Source: Pseudomonas vanderleydeniana (GTDB lineage Bacteria > Pseudomonadota > Gammaproteobacteria > Pseudomonadales > Pseudomonadaceae). Taken from it: DNA of 64,000 bases. Location: positions 2,406,001-2,470,000 of the forward strand of contig NZ_CP077093.1 of NCBI RefSeq assembly GCF_014268755.2, given 5' to 3'. A program made the position numbers and the translations under genes. Below are positions 1-7,774 of this stretch, in pieces; position 1 is the first letter of the stretch; every line of letters starts with the position of its first letter. The notes under the pieces are model-generated. The model was not told the origin of the DNA and did not search any database. It saw only the letters and a list, made by a program, of their open reading frames with translations.

Positions 1-33
1 GTTGATGTCGCTGCGCCGCGAGGCGAAAAATCT

Positions 34-109
34 GGGGCTATAGCTCAGCTGGGAGAGCGCCTGCATGGCATGCAGGAGGTCAGCGGTTCGATCCCGCTTA
101 GCTCCACCA
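34..109 (+). tRNA. tRNA-Ala (anticodon GGC)
   Basis: A 76-nt cloverleaf. The acceptor arms GGGGCTA and TAGCTCC pair with one G-T, the T arm reads GGTTCGATCC, and CCA is encoded. The anticodon stem CCTGC/GCAGG encloses the loop ATGGCAT, giving anticodon GGC, which reads GCC and GCT alanine codons. A tRNA-Glu gene follows 123 bp downstream, suggesting a two-tRNA transcript. Confidence 0.97.
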
Positions 110-232
110 ATTTAGGTTCAAGGTCTGGCCACACCGGCCTTGAATCGATGTTGCAGGATACCGCAGGTGCATGAGTCACCAGGCGGTAGAAAGTCGCCAA
201 AAGCCGACTCCTGTAATGTTAGAAGGGTTTGC

Positions 233-308
233 GTCCCCTTCGTCTAGTGGCCTAGGACACCGCCCTTTCACGGCGGTAACAGGGGTTCGAGTCCCCTAGG
301 GGACGCCA
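233..308 (+). tRNA. tRNA-Glu (anticodon TTC)
   Basis: A 76-nt cloverleaf beginning GTCCCCTTCGTCTAGTGG with CCA encoded. The anticodon stem CCGCC/GGCGG encloses CTTTCAC, giving TTC for glutamate. Two hairpins follow directly, the second with a T-run, so this is the last gene of the tRNA transcript. Confidence 0.97.
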
Positions 309-333
309 CGATTGCCCGCTCTGCGGGATTTTT

Positions 334-369
334 AAGGGTCATTCATCATTGAATGGCCCTTTTGTTTTT
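334..369 (+). terminator. Rho-independent terminator after tRNA-Glu
   Basis: The arms AAGGGTCATTC (334-344) and GAATGGCCCTT (351-361) form an 11-bp stem with one G-T pair around ATCATT, followed by TTGTTTTT. A smaller hairpin CCCGC-TCT-GCGGG at 315-327 with five T nearby precedes it, so termination may be double. Confidence 0.85.
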
Positions 370-456
370 CCGGCGTTTATCCCTTTCGCCCTGAGTCCTG
401 AATCCCCTTTCGCACTGTTCAGACGGACCAATGGTCATGCAAAGCCCTTGCGAAAA

Positions 457-479
457 AATATTATGAGAATAATATTCTC
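457..479. promoter_or_regulatory. Overlapping palindromes, probable TetR operator
   Basis: Two perfect palindromes overlap. AATATTAT-GAGA-ATAATATT spans 457-476, and GAGAATA-A-TATTCTC spans 465-479. They end 16-22 bp before the TetR-family start codon, in AT-rich DNA unlike the surroundings. Autoregulatory operators of TetR repressors usually sit here, so binding by the neighbouring regulator is the simplest reading, but this is an inference. Confidence 0.6.
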
Positions 480-495
480 GAGGTAATAGCTGGAG

Positions 496-1041
496 ATGGC
501 AATGAACGACAAAAAGGCCCAGACCCGTGAACGCATCCTGCAGGCTGCCAGCGCCGCGCTGATCCAGCATGGCCCGGCCGAGCCGAGTGTCAGTGAAGTG
601 ATGGCGGCCGCCGGCTTGACCGTGGGTGGCTTCTACGCGCATTTCGAGAGCAAGGATGCGTTGATGCTCGAGGCATTCAAGCAACTGCTCGCGCAACGGC
701 GGGCGAAGATCGAAGAAGTCGACAATGAATTGGATGGCGAGGCGCGACGCGCCCTGATCGCGGCGTTCTACCTGTCGCGCAAGCACCGCGATGCTGTCGA
801 CCATGCCTGCCCGCTGCCGGCGGTGATAGGGGAAATCGGCAGCCTGCCGGCGTGCTTTCGCGAGGCGCTCAACGAACATGTGGAATTGATGGTCGCACAA
901 CTGGCGGCCAGCCCCGAGGACACCGACAAGGCCCTCGCCGATATCGCCCTGATGATCGGTGGCCTGGCCGTGGCCCGGGCGCTGGGGCCCGGGGAGCTGT
1001 CCGATCGATTGCTGCGCGCGGCCAAGTCGGCGGTGCGCTGA
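496..1041 (+). CDS. TetR/AcrR family transcriptional regulator
   Basis: A 181-residue protein (179 if the ATG at 502 is used). Residues about 9-55 form the DNA-binding helix-turn-helix: TRERILQAA, then VSEVMAAAGLTVGGFYAHF, with the GFY/HF recognition-helix signature of TetR repressors. The rest is a helical ligand/dimer domain resembling the YxaF/LmrA-type C-terminus (HACPLPAVIGEI). It precedes an alpha/beta hydrolase (30 bp gap) and a thioesterase on the same strand, so it may regulate them as well as itself through the palindrome at 457-479. The inducer cannot be read from sequence. Confidence 0.9.
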   Translation: MAMNDKKAQTRERILQAASAALIQHGPAEPSVSEVMAAAGLTVGGFYAHFESKDALMLEAFKQLLAQRRAKIEEVDNELDGEARRALIAAFYLSRKHRDAVDHACPLPAVIGEIGSLPACFREALNEHVELMVAQLAASPEDTDKALADIALMIGGLAVARALGPGELSDRLLRAAKSAVR

Positions 1042-1071
1042 AGGTTTCGAACTGCCCTGAGGGGATATCCG

Positions 1072-1905
1072 ATGAATACTTTGCACTGGATTCGTGGCAT
1101 CAACGGCACCTTGGGGCGAGTGGCACCCGAGGTTGCGGCGAGTCGGATGCGTCAGGTGTTCATGACGCCCCGCGAGCGTTCGCCGCGGGACTGGGAGCTG
1201 CCATTGCTGGCGACGGCGGAAAGGATCACCCTGCGCTTCGGCTTGTCCGCACTGCGTTGGGGGCAGGGGCCGACCGTGCTGCTGATGCATGGCTGGGAAG
1301 GGCGGCCGACCCAGTTCGCCAGCCTGATCGAGGCCCTGGTGGCGGCCGGTTATACCGCCGTGGCGCTCGACGGGCCGGCCCATGGCCAGTCGCCCGGGCA
1401 TGAGGCGAACGTGGTGGCATTCGCCCGCGCGCTGCTCGAGGCGGCGGCCGAGTTGCCAGCGCTGAGGGCCGTGATCGGTCATTCCATGGGCGGTGCCAGC
1501 GCGATGCTGGCGACCCAGCTCGGGCTGCGTACCGAGGCGCTGGTCAGTATTGCCGCTCCGGCGCGAGTGCTGGGCGTGCTGCGCGGCTTCGCCCGCTACG
1601 TCGGATTGCCGCCACGGGCGCGCTCGGCATTCATCCGGGCCGTCGAGCGCAATGTCGGCATGCGGGCCGAGCACCTGGACATCGAGCACTACCAGATGGA
1701 CATGCCGGGGCTGATCGTCCATGCCGAGGACGATCAACTGGTGGCGGTCGATGAATCACGGCGTATTCACGAGGCCTGGTTCGACAGCCGTCTGCTGCGC
1801 CTCGACAGTGGCGGCCACCAGCGGGTGCTGGCCGATCCACGGGTGATCGACGGTGTGCTCGCGCTGTTGGCCAGCCTTGGCGTGGCGCAGCGCCAGTCGG
1901 CCTGA
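1072..1905 (+). CDS. Alpha/beta hydrolase
   Basis: A 277-residue cytoplasmic protein of the alpha/beta hydrolase fold. The oxyanion-loop strand VLLMHGWEG is near residue 70. The nucleophile elbow GHSMGG puts the catalytic Ser near residue 138. The acid is probably the Asp pair in HAEDDQLV near residue 223 and the base the His in SGGHQRVL near residue 251, so the triad looks complete. A Shine-Dalgarno GAGGGG precedes the ATG. It lies 30 bp after the TetR gene and 43 bp before the thioesterase gene, so the three are probably co-transcribed. Substrate is unknown; esterase or lipase-like activity is inferred from the fold. Confidence 0.88.
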   Translation: MNTLHWIRGINGTLGRVAPEVAASRMRQVFMTPRERSPRDWELPLLATAERITLRFGLSALRWGQGPTVLLMHGWEGRPTQFASLIEALVAAGYTAVALDGPAHGQSPGHEANVVAFARALLEAAAELPALRAVIGHSMGGASAMLATQLGLRTEALVSIAAPARVLGVLRGFARYVGLPPRARSAFIRAVERNVGMRAEHLDIEHYQMDMPGLIVHAEDDQLVAVDESRRIHEAWFDSRLLRLDSGGHQRVLADPRVIDGVLALLASLGVAQRQSA

Positions 1906-1948
1906 TCCGTTACACTGCCCCGGTCTTTGAATCGACCGGGAGCGGTAC

Positions 1949-2383
1949 ATGAGCTGGGATCTGGCGACACCCTTCATCCTCGACCTGCAGGTGGCCGCCG
2001 AGGATATCGACGGCCTCGGGCACGCCAACAACGCGGTGTATGTCACCTGGCTGGAGCGCTGCGCCTGGCGGCACTCCCAGCGCCTGGGGCTGGACCTCAC
2101 CGAATATCGCCGGCTGGATCGGGCGATGGCGGTGGTGCGTCACGAGATCGACTACCTGGCGGCCGCCTATGAAGGCGACGAACTGCAATTGGCGACCTGG
2201 ATCGTCGATTGGGACCAGCGCCTGAAAATGACCCGGCGCTTCCAGCTGGTGCGGCCCAGCGATAACCTGACCCTGCTGCGTGCGCAAACCACGTTCGTCT
2301 GTATCGAGCTCTCAAGTGGCAAGCCCAGGCGCATGCCGGAGGAGTTTATCCAGGGCTACGGGCCAGCGGTGCAACCGGTCTGA
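1949..2383 (+). CDS. Hot-dog fold acyl-CoA thioesterase (4HBT/YbgC type)
   Basis: A 144-residue protein with the 4-hydroxybenzoyl-CoA thioesterase signature D21-GLG-H25-ANN followed by YVTWLER, and the central strand MAVVRHEIDYLAAAYEGDEL. Enzymes of this family hydrolyse acyl-CoA or acyl-carrier thioesters as dimers or tetramers. Length fits single-domain YbgC-like enzymes. It is probably in one transcript with the hydrolase upstream. The acyl specificity is not predictable here. Confidence 0.88.
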   Translation: MSWDLATPFILDLQVAAEDIDGLGHANNAVYVTWLERCAWRHSQRLGLDLTEYRRLDRAMAVVRHEIDYLAAAYEGDELQLATWIVDWDQRLKMTRRFQLVRPSDNLTLLRAQTTFVCIELSSGKPRRMPEEFIQGYGPAVQPV

Positions 2384-2459
2384 AGGTGTACCGGTTTTAC
2401 CCGGAACCCCGTAAACTGCCGCGCCTTTCGATATCCGCCTTTTTTGATGAGAGTCACCC

Positions 2460-3419
2460 ATGCAAATTGCCCTGGCGCCCATGGAGGGGTTGGTCGATAA
2501 CATCCTGCGCGATGTCCTGACGCGCGTGGGCGGCATCGACTGGTGCGTCACGGAGTTCATCCGCATCAACGATTCGCTGCTGACGCCGGCCTACTACCAC
2601 AAGTTCGCCCCCGAACTGCTCACCGAGGCCCGTACGGCGGCTGGTGTGCCGCTGCGCGTGCAGTTGCTCGGCTCCGATCCGGTGTGCCTGGCCGAAAACG
2701 CGGCGTTGGCCTGTGAGCTGGGCTCGCAGGTGATCGACCTGAACTTCGGCTGCCCGGCCAAGACCGTGAACAAGTCCCGGGGCGGGGCGGTGCTGCTCAA
2801 GGAGCCGGAACTGCTCAACAGCATCGTCGAGCATGTACGCCGGGCGGTGCCGGTGCACATTCCGGTGACGGCGAAGATGCGCCTCGGTTTCGACAGCCCG
2901 GATGGGGCGCTGGTCTGCGGTACGGCCCTGGCCGAAGGTGGTGCGTCGCAGATCGTCGTGCATGCCCGGACCAAGGTCGATGGCTACAAGCCGCCGGCCC
3001 ACTGGGAGTGGGTGGCGCGGGTGCAGGACGTGGTCAAGGTGCCGGTGTTCGCCAACGGCGACATCTGGTCGCTGGAAGACTGGCGGCGCTGCCGCGAAGT
3101 CAGTGGCGCCCAGGACTTCATGCTCGGTCGTGGCCTGGTGTCGCGTCCGGACCTGGCCCGGCAGATCGCCGCGGAAAAGGCCGGTGAAGAGGTGGTCGAG
3201 ATGAGCTGGGCCGAATTGTTGCCGCTGCTCCAGGACTTCTGGCTCCAGGCTCGGGCGCAGCTTACGCCACGCCAGGCGCCGGGCCGGCTCAAGCAGTGGC
3301 TGGCAATGCTGACGCGCAACTACCCGGAGGCGGTCGAGTTGTTCGGCCTCGTGCGCCGCGAGACTGATTGCGACACGGTCAGCCGCCTGTTGCAGGTGCC
3401 TCTGTCCGAGGCCGCCTGA
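2460..3419 (+). CDS. dusC: tRNA-dihydrouridine(16) synthase DusC
   Basis: A 319-residue FMN enzyme that reduces uridine to dihydrouridine in the tRNA D-loop using NADPH. The N-terminus [16 protein letters not shown] is the FMN-binding start of the TIM barrel. [20 protein letters not shown] (near residues 94-113) carries the catalytic Cys of the Dus family, and [18 protein letters not shown] plus FANGDIWS are the later FMN/RNA-binding loops. The short TIM barrel with a small helical C-terminal domain favours DusC over DusA or DusB. No Shine-Dalgarno stronger than GAGAG precedes the ATG. Confidence 0.93.
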   Translation: MQIALAPMEGLVDNILRDVLTRVGGIDWCVTEFIRINDSLLTPAYYHKFAPELLTEARTAAGVPLRVQLLGSDPVCLAENAALACELGSQVIDLNFGCPAKTVNKSRGGAVLLKEPELLNSIVEHVRRAVPVHIPVTAKMRLGFDSPDGALVCGTALAEGGASQIVVHARTKVDGYKPPAHWEWVARVQDVVKVPVFANGDIWSLEDWRRCREVSGAQDFMLGRGLVSRPDLARQIAAEKAGEEVVEMSWAELLPLLQDFWLQARAQLTPRQAPGRLKQWLAMLTRNYPEAVELFGLVRRETDCDTVSRLLQVPLSEAA

Positions 3420-3450
3420 AAGCGGCGGCCGAAAAAATTTCCGACAATCT

Positions 3451-3478
3451 CTTGAAATGCGTTTGGGCGTTCCTATCT
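3451..3478 (+). promoter_or_regulatory. Sigma-32 heat-shock promoter of ibpA
   Basis: CTTGAAA (3451-3457) matches the sigma-32 -35 element exactly. It is followed after 14 bp by CCTATCT (3472-3478), close to the CCCATNT -10 consensus. The position 65 bp before a small heat-shock protein gene supports the call. Transcription would start near 3485, giving a leader of about 59 nt. Confidence 0.85.
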
Positions 3479-3486
3479 AAGGGGTA

Positions 3487-3537
3487 CGCGATGCCGAATT
3501 CGGGTCGCGAATCAAACCACTCGCTGAATTTCAGGAG
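3487..3537 (+). promoter_or_regulatory. ROSE-type RNA thermometer in the ibpA leader
   Basis: Two hairpins fill the leader. The first is CGCGA-TG-CCGAATTCGG-G-TCGCG (3487-3509). The second, CTC-G-CTGA-ATT-TCAG-GAG (3520-3537), pairs the Shine-Dalgarno AGGAG with an upstream anti-SD arm interrupted by one bulged G. This is the layout of ROSE elements that repress small heat-shock protein translation at low temperature and melt on heating. Seen: the pairings. Inferred: thermometer function, from the family. Confidence 0.8.
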
Positions 3538-3543
3538 ATTGAC

Positions 3544-3993
3544 ATGACTACCGCATTTTCCCTGGCTCCACTGTTCCGTTCCTCCGTGGGTTTCGACCGT
3601 TTCAACGACCTGTTCGAAACTGCGCTGCGTAACGAGCCGGGCAGCAGCTACCCTCCCTACAACGTTGAAAAACACGGCGAAGACCAGTACCGCATCGTCG
3701 TTGCGGCCGCCGGTTTCCAGGAAGAAGACCTGGAGTTGCAGGTTGAGAAGGGTGTGCTGACCGTCAGTGGCGGCAAGCGTGAACCCAAGGCTGAACACGT
3801 CAGCTACCTGCACCAGGGCATCGCCCAGCGTGCCTTCAAGCTGTCCTTCCGCCTGGCCGACCATATCGAGGTCAAGGCTGCCGGCCTGAGCAACGGTCTG
3901 CTGAACATCGACCTGCTGCGGGTCGTGCCGGAAGAGGCGAAAGCCAAGCGCATCCCGATCGGTGGGACGCAGCAACCGGCTCTGCAGCACTAA
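3544..3993 (+). CDS. ibpA: Small heat-shock protein, Hsp20/IbpA family
   Basis: A 149-residue holdase chaperone that binds unfolding proteins and hands them to DnaK/ClpB. The N-terminal IbpA-type segment SVGFDRFNDLFETAL is followed by an alpha-crystallin domain (about 38-130) with PPYNVEKHGEDQYRI, ELQVEKGVLTVSG, YLHQGIAQRAFKLSF and GLLNIDLLRVVPEE. The C-terminal tail KRIPIG holds the I-x-I-like motif used in oligomer assembly. Expression is likely controlled at two levels: a sigma-32 promoter and a ROSE thermometer. A strong terminator follows, so it is monocistronic. Confidence 0.95.
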   Translation: MTTAFSLAPLFRSSVGFDRFNDLFETALRNEPGSSYPPYNVEKHGEDQYRIVVAAAGFQEEDLELQVEKGVLTVSGGKREPKAEHVSYLHQGIAQRAFKLSFRLADHIEVKAAGLSNGLLNIDLLRVVPEEAKAKRIPIGGTQQPALQH

Positions 3994-4008
3994 GCTCGAG
4001 CCTGCAAG

Positions 4009-4036
4009 ACAAAACCCCGCCTCGGCGGGGTTTTGT
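4009..4036 (+). terminator. Rho-independent terminator of ibpA
   Basis: A perfect 13-bp stem, ACAAAACCCCGCC (4009-4021) and GGCGGGGTTTTGT (4024-4036), with a TC loop and ATTTTTT after it. The A-rich 5' arm makes it potentially bidirectional. Confidence 0.93.
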
Positions 4037-4080
4037 ATTTTTTGGGGTTGGCACCTTGGGTGAGTGGGGGTCTTGAGATC

Positions 4081-4191
4081 GATGCATCCCTGGTACAGGT
4101 GGCAACCGAGGCTTTCGAGGGACATCAGTTGCTCCGGCAACTCCACCCCTTTGGCAGTTATCATCAGCCCCAGGCTGTGGGCCATGGCGAC
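4081..4191 (-). pseudogene. Remnant of an EAL-domain C-terminus
   Basis: This 111-bp stretch aligns without gaps to 4481-4591 of the neighbouring GGDEF-EAL gene, exactly 400 bp away, with 18 mismatches in the first 110 bp (about 84% identity). On the minus strand it still reads VAMAHSLGLMITAKGVELPE, matching VAMARSLGLMVIAEGVELPE in the intact gene. There is no start, no catalytic core and no stop at the family position, so it is a decaying fragment. Homology stops at 4191, where a REP-type element begins (4193). It probably marks a past tandem duplication or recombination. Confidence 0.85.
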
Positions 4192-4192
4192 T

Positions 4193-4324
4193 TGTGGCGA
4201 GCGGGCTTGCCCGCGCTGGGCTGCGAGGCAGCCCCAAACCGGCTTCCCCGGTACGCCAGGCAGAATGGGGTCGCGGGTTTCAGGGCCGCTTCGCGCCCCA
4301 GCGCGGGCAAGCCCGCTCGCCACA
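4193..4324. repeat. BIME-type palindromic repeat, copy 1
   Basis: A 132-bp element bounded by inverted REP arms, TGTGGCGAGCGGGCTTGCCC at the left and its complement ending CCCGCTCGCCACA at the right. The interior is rich in smaller palindromes (GGGCTGCGAGGCAGCCC, GGGCCGCTTCGCGCCC). It is nearly identical to copy 2 at 14285 over its left 110 bp, and related copies lie at 41494, 52876 and 56793. Such elements are non-coding and spread in trans, usually by a RAYT transposase, none of which is in this window. Confidence 0.85.
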
Positions 4325-4388
4325 CAAGCCTGCCCGCCACACAAGCCCGCTCGCCACATAGGTCCGTTCACCACACAAGTCCGTTCCA
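4321..4388. repeat. Four decaying 17-bp tandem units flanking the REP element
   Basis: Four consecutive 17-bp units (4321, 4338, 4355, 4372) are each of the form CACACAAGYCCGYTCRC. Each resembles the right arm of the adjacent REP element. The last unit continues into CACCCATCACCAG, which is also found after copy 2 at 14444-14456. Slippage or repeated partial duplication of the REP arm is the likely origin. There are no spacers, so it is not a CRISPR array. Confidence 0.7.
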
Positions 4389-4432
4389 CCCATCACCAGG
4401 ATGCTAACCCCAAGAACCCAGCACGGGGATGC

Positions 4433-7400
4433 TCACCCGAGGAGCTTCTTGAAATCCTCCAGTGGTAGCGGCCGGCTGTGCAGGTAGCCCTGGTAGAGGT
4501 GGCAGCCCAGGCCTTCGAGAAACATCAGTTGCTCGGGCAACTCCACGCCTTCGGCAATCACCATCAGCCCCAGGCTGCGAGCCATGGCGACGATCGCGCG
4601 GATGATTTCCGCGTCGTTGGGGTCGTGGGTCGCGTCGCGGACGAACGACTGGTCGATCTTCAGCGCGTCCACCGGCAGGCGCTTGAGATAGGTCAGCGAC
4701 GAATAGCCGGTGCCGAAGTCGTCCATGGCGAAACTCACGCCGAGCTTGTTCAGGCGACGCATCTTGCTGATGGTGTCCTCCATGTTCTGGATCACGATGC
4801 CTTCGGTAATTTCCAGCTTGAGCATCGAGGACGGCACGTTGTGCCTTAGCAGGCAGCGCTCCACCCGCTCGACGAAATCGGCCTGGCGGAACTGCCGCGG
4901 GCTGATGTTCACGCACAGGCTGAAGGAGTGCACGATCAGCCCCTCGCGCAACAGTACGCCGAAGGCCTCGCAGGCATGGTCGAGAATCCAGGTGCCGACT
5001 TCGAGGATCAGGCCGCTGTCCTCCAGGACCTTGATGAACTCGGTGGGTGATTGCGCGCCCAGTTCCGGGTGATGCCAGCGCACCAGCGCCTCGGCACCGA
5101 TGATGTTGTTGTCGCGGGCATCCACCTGCGGCTGGAAATGCACGCTGAATTCGCCGCGCGAGAGCGCCTGGCGCAGGTCATTCTCCATGCGCAGACGCTC
5201 GCTGGCGGCTTTCTGCATGGTGCTGTGGAACATCTGGGTGATGTTGCGCCCGGAGTCCTTGGCCCGGTACAGCGCGATATCCGCGCGCTTGAGCAGGTCG
5301 GCCGGGGTCGAGCCGTGGTCGGGGATCAGTGCCACGCCAATGCTCGGCGTCACCTGCAGGCGCTGGCCGTCGAGGAACATCGGCTCGGCCAGCAATTCGC
5401 GGATGGTATCCGCCAGGTCATGGACCTTTTGCGTCACTTCGTTGCGCGAGCCTTCCAGGCCGCTGAGCAGCACCACGAACTCGTCGCCACCGAGCCGTGC
5501 CACGGTGTCCTCGATGCGGACACTGGCCTCCAGGCGCGCGGTGATCACCTTGAGCACGGTGTCGCCCACCGGGTGGCCGAGGGAGTCGTTGATGTGCTTG
5601 AAGTGGTCCAGGTCGAGAAACAGCAGGGCGCCGCGCAGGTTGTGGCGCTTGAGCAGGGCGATCTGCTGGCTCAGGCGGTCGGTCAGCATGGCCCGGTTGG
5701 GCAGGTTGGTCAGCGGGTCGTGATAGGCCAGGTGGCGGATCTGCGCCTGGGCATTTTTCAGCAGGCTGATGTCCCGGGCGGTCAGTAGCAGGCAGGCGGT
5801 CTCGTTGAGGGTGATCGGCTCGACCGAGATTTCCACCGTCAGTATGTCGCCACGCTTGTTGCGCCCGAGCATGTCGCGATGGGGGACGTGGCCGCGCTCC
5901 TTGAGTTCATCGAGCAGGGAACTGCGTTCCTTGTGGTCGGCCCAGATACCGATCTCATACACGGTGCGGCCAATGACCTCGCTGTTGGAGTAGCCGGTCA
6001 ACCGGCAGAAGCCGTCGTTGACCTCCAGGTAGCGCCCGCTCTGGCGCTCGATGATGGTGATGGCGTCGGGGCTGGAGTGGAAGGCCTTGGCGAATTTCTC
6101 CTCGCTGGCCTTGAGCGCGGCCTCGGCCCGTTGTTGCTGGGTGATGTCGCGCAGGGTGGTGACGATGCAGGGGCGTTGCTCGACTTCGATCTGCCGGCTG
6201 TTGATCACGCAGGTCAGGGCCTGGCCGCTCTTGTGGTGTACGACTACGGCGACATTGTTCAGCGCCTGGTCGCGGATCACCTGCTGGATGCGTTGCAGGC
6301 GTTTGGCCGAGTCCTCCCAGAGGCCAATCTGGTCGGCGCTGCGGTGGCGGATCTCGTCGAGGCTCCAGCCGAAGGTCTGGGTGAAGGCCGGGTTGATCTC
6401 GATGAACTGGCCGGTGTCCTGCAACGTCACGCAGATCGGGTCCGGGCTGGCCTGGAACAGGCTGGCGAATTTCTCTTCCGAGGCCTGCAGGCGCTGTTCG
6501 CGCTCCACCTGTTCGGTAATGTCGAGCAGGGTGCCGGCCATGCGCAGCGGCTTGCCCTCGTTGTCGCGATAGAGTCGGGCGCGGCTTTCCAGGTAGCGCG
6601 AGGTGCCATTGTCCAGCTGGACCCGATAGGTCACCTGGTAGTTGCCCGCCGGGCCTTCGCGCAAGCTGTGGTAGGCCTCGCGCATGTTTTCGCGTTCTTC
6701 GGGCGGCACACCGTCGAAAAAGGCATCGAAGGATTCGTGGAACGGTTGTGGTTCCAGGCCGTGCAGCTGTGCTGCGCGTGCCGAGCCATAAAGCATGCCG
6801 CTGGGGATGTGCCAGTCCCAGGTGCCCAATTGGGCTGAATCCAGGGCCAGGTCGAGCCGCTCCTGGCTGTCCTTGAGGGCCTGTTCGGCATTGTTGCGCT
6901 CGGTGGTGTCGAGAAAGGTGCTGAGCAGGTAGGCCTGGCCTTCGAGTTCGACCCGCTGGGCGCTGAGGATGCCATCGTGGATCTGGCCATTGCTGGCGCG
7001 GAACTGGACCTCCTGGCTGACCGACTCGCCCCGGGTGCGCAGGGCCTGGACCAGTCGCCCGCGCTCTTCCGGATGGACCCACAGGCCCAGTTCCAGGGTG
7101 GTCATGCCGATCACCTGCAGGGCCGGCCAGCCGAACAGGCTTTCGAAATACTGGTTGGCCTCGCTGATCAGGCCGTCCTCCTCGCGGGTCAGCAGCACCA
7201 TGTTGGGGCTCAGGTGAAACAGCGTGGCGAAGCGTTTTTCCGAGCTGCTCAGGGCCTGTTCGCGCTGGCGTTGCTGGGTGACTTCGCGGATCACCCCGAT
7301 CATCCGTGACTTGCCGTTCTTGTCCGGCAGCAGGCTGCCGCTGATCTCCAGCCAATGCAGGCTGCCGTCCGGCCAGCGGATGCGGTGGTGCATGGCCTGT

Positions 7401-7708
7401 TCCACCGGTTCGCCGGCCAGCACGGCACGAAAGGTGCGTAGCGTGCGGGCACGATCCTCGGCCGGCAGCAGGTCGAGGTAGTCGACATCCTTGGGCAGCG
7501 GCTGGTGCGGGTCGAAGCCGAACAGCGCCTGGGTACCGCGGGACCAGCTGACCTGGCCGCTCTCGATATCCCAGGACCAGGCTCCCAGGCGGGCGCCATT
7601 GAGGGCGGCCAGTAACTGCGGGGCGCTTTCCCAGCTTTTTTCCGACTCGTGAGGGTCGAGAGCATGGATGCGCGGCAAGGGCGGAATACGACTAGCGTTC
7701 TTGGGCAT
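4433..7708 (-). CDS. PAS(x5)-GGDEF-EAL cyclic-di-GMP enzyme
   Basis: A 1,091-residue cytoplasmic sensor protein without visible transmembrane segments. Five PAS/PAC units fill residues about 35-655, each ending in a D-I-T-E/Q-type helix. The GGDEF domain (about 665-825) has DLDHFKHINDSLGH, an intact RLGGDEF motif near 737 and an I-site RIED exactly five residues before GGDEF. The EAL domain (about 840-1088) keeps EALVRW, LKLEITEG, DDFGTGYSSL, K in ALKID and AEGVE, so both synthase and phosphodiesterase activity are plausible. I chose the ATG at 7708 because AAGGA lies 9 nt upstream; a GTG at 7735 has no ribosome site. A fragment of its 3' end is duplicated downstream at 4081-4191. Confidence 0.92.
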   Translation of the reverse strand: MPKNASRIPPLPRIHALDPHESEKSWESAPQLLAALNGARLGAWSWDIESGQVSWSRGTQALFGFDPHQPLPKDVDYLDLLPAEDRARTLRTFRAVLAGEPVEQAMHHRIRWPDGSLHWLEISGSLLPDKNGKSRMIGVIREVTQQRQREQALSSSEKRFATLFHLSPNMVLLTREEDGLISEANQYFESLFGWPALQVIGMTTLELGLWVHPEERGRLVQALRTRGESVSQEVQFRASNGQIHDGILSAQRVELEGQAYLLSTFLDTTERNNAEQALKDSQERLDLALDSAQLGTWDWHIPSGMLYGSARAAQLHGLEPQPFHESFDAFFDGVPPEERENMREAYHSLREGPAGNYQVTYRVQLDNGTSRYLESRARLYRDNEGKPLRMAGTLLDITEQVEREQRLQASEEKFASLFQASPDPICVTLQDTGQFIEINPAFTQTFGWSLDEIRHRSADQIGLWEDSAKRLQRIQQVIRDQALNNVAVVVHHKSGQALTCVINSRQIEVEQRPCIVTTLRDITQQQRAEAALKASEEKFAKAFHSSPDAITIIERQSGRYLEVNDGFCRLTGYSNSEVIGRTVYEIGIWADHKERSSLLDELKERGHVPHRDMLGRNKRGDILTVEISVEPITLNETACLLLTARDISLLKNAQAQIRHLAYHDPLTNLPNRAMLTDRLSQQIALLKRHNLRGALLFLDLDHFKHINDSLGHPVGDTVLKVITARLEASVRIEDTVARLGGDEFVVLLSGLEGSRNEVTQKVHDLADTIRELLAEPMFLDGQRLQVTPSIGVALIPDHGSTPADLLKRADIALYRAKDSGRNITQMFHSTMQKAASERLRMENDLRQALSRGEFSVHFQPQVDARDNNIIGAEALVRWHHPELGAQSPTEFIKVLEDSGLILEVGTWILDHACEAFGVLLREGLIVHSFSLCVNISPRQFRQADFVERVERCLLRHNVPSSMLKLEITEGIVIQNMEDTISKMRRLNKLGVSFAMDDFGTGYSSLTYLKRLPVDALKIDQSFVRDATHDPNDAEIIRAIVAMARSLGLMVIAEGVELPEQLMFLEGLGCHLYQGYLHSRPLPLEDFKKLLG

Positions 7709-7774
7709 CAACGGCAGTCCTTGGGTGAAAGGCACGTTATTGCCGCAAGAGGCCTGGGCTGAGGCAGGGCCGGC

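Noticed and set aside
4321..4388. Short regular repeats that might suggest a CRISPR array
   Set aside because: The 17-bp units are directly adjacent with no spacers, no Cas gene is present, and each unit derives from the neighbouring REP arm.
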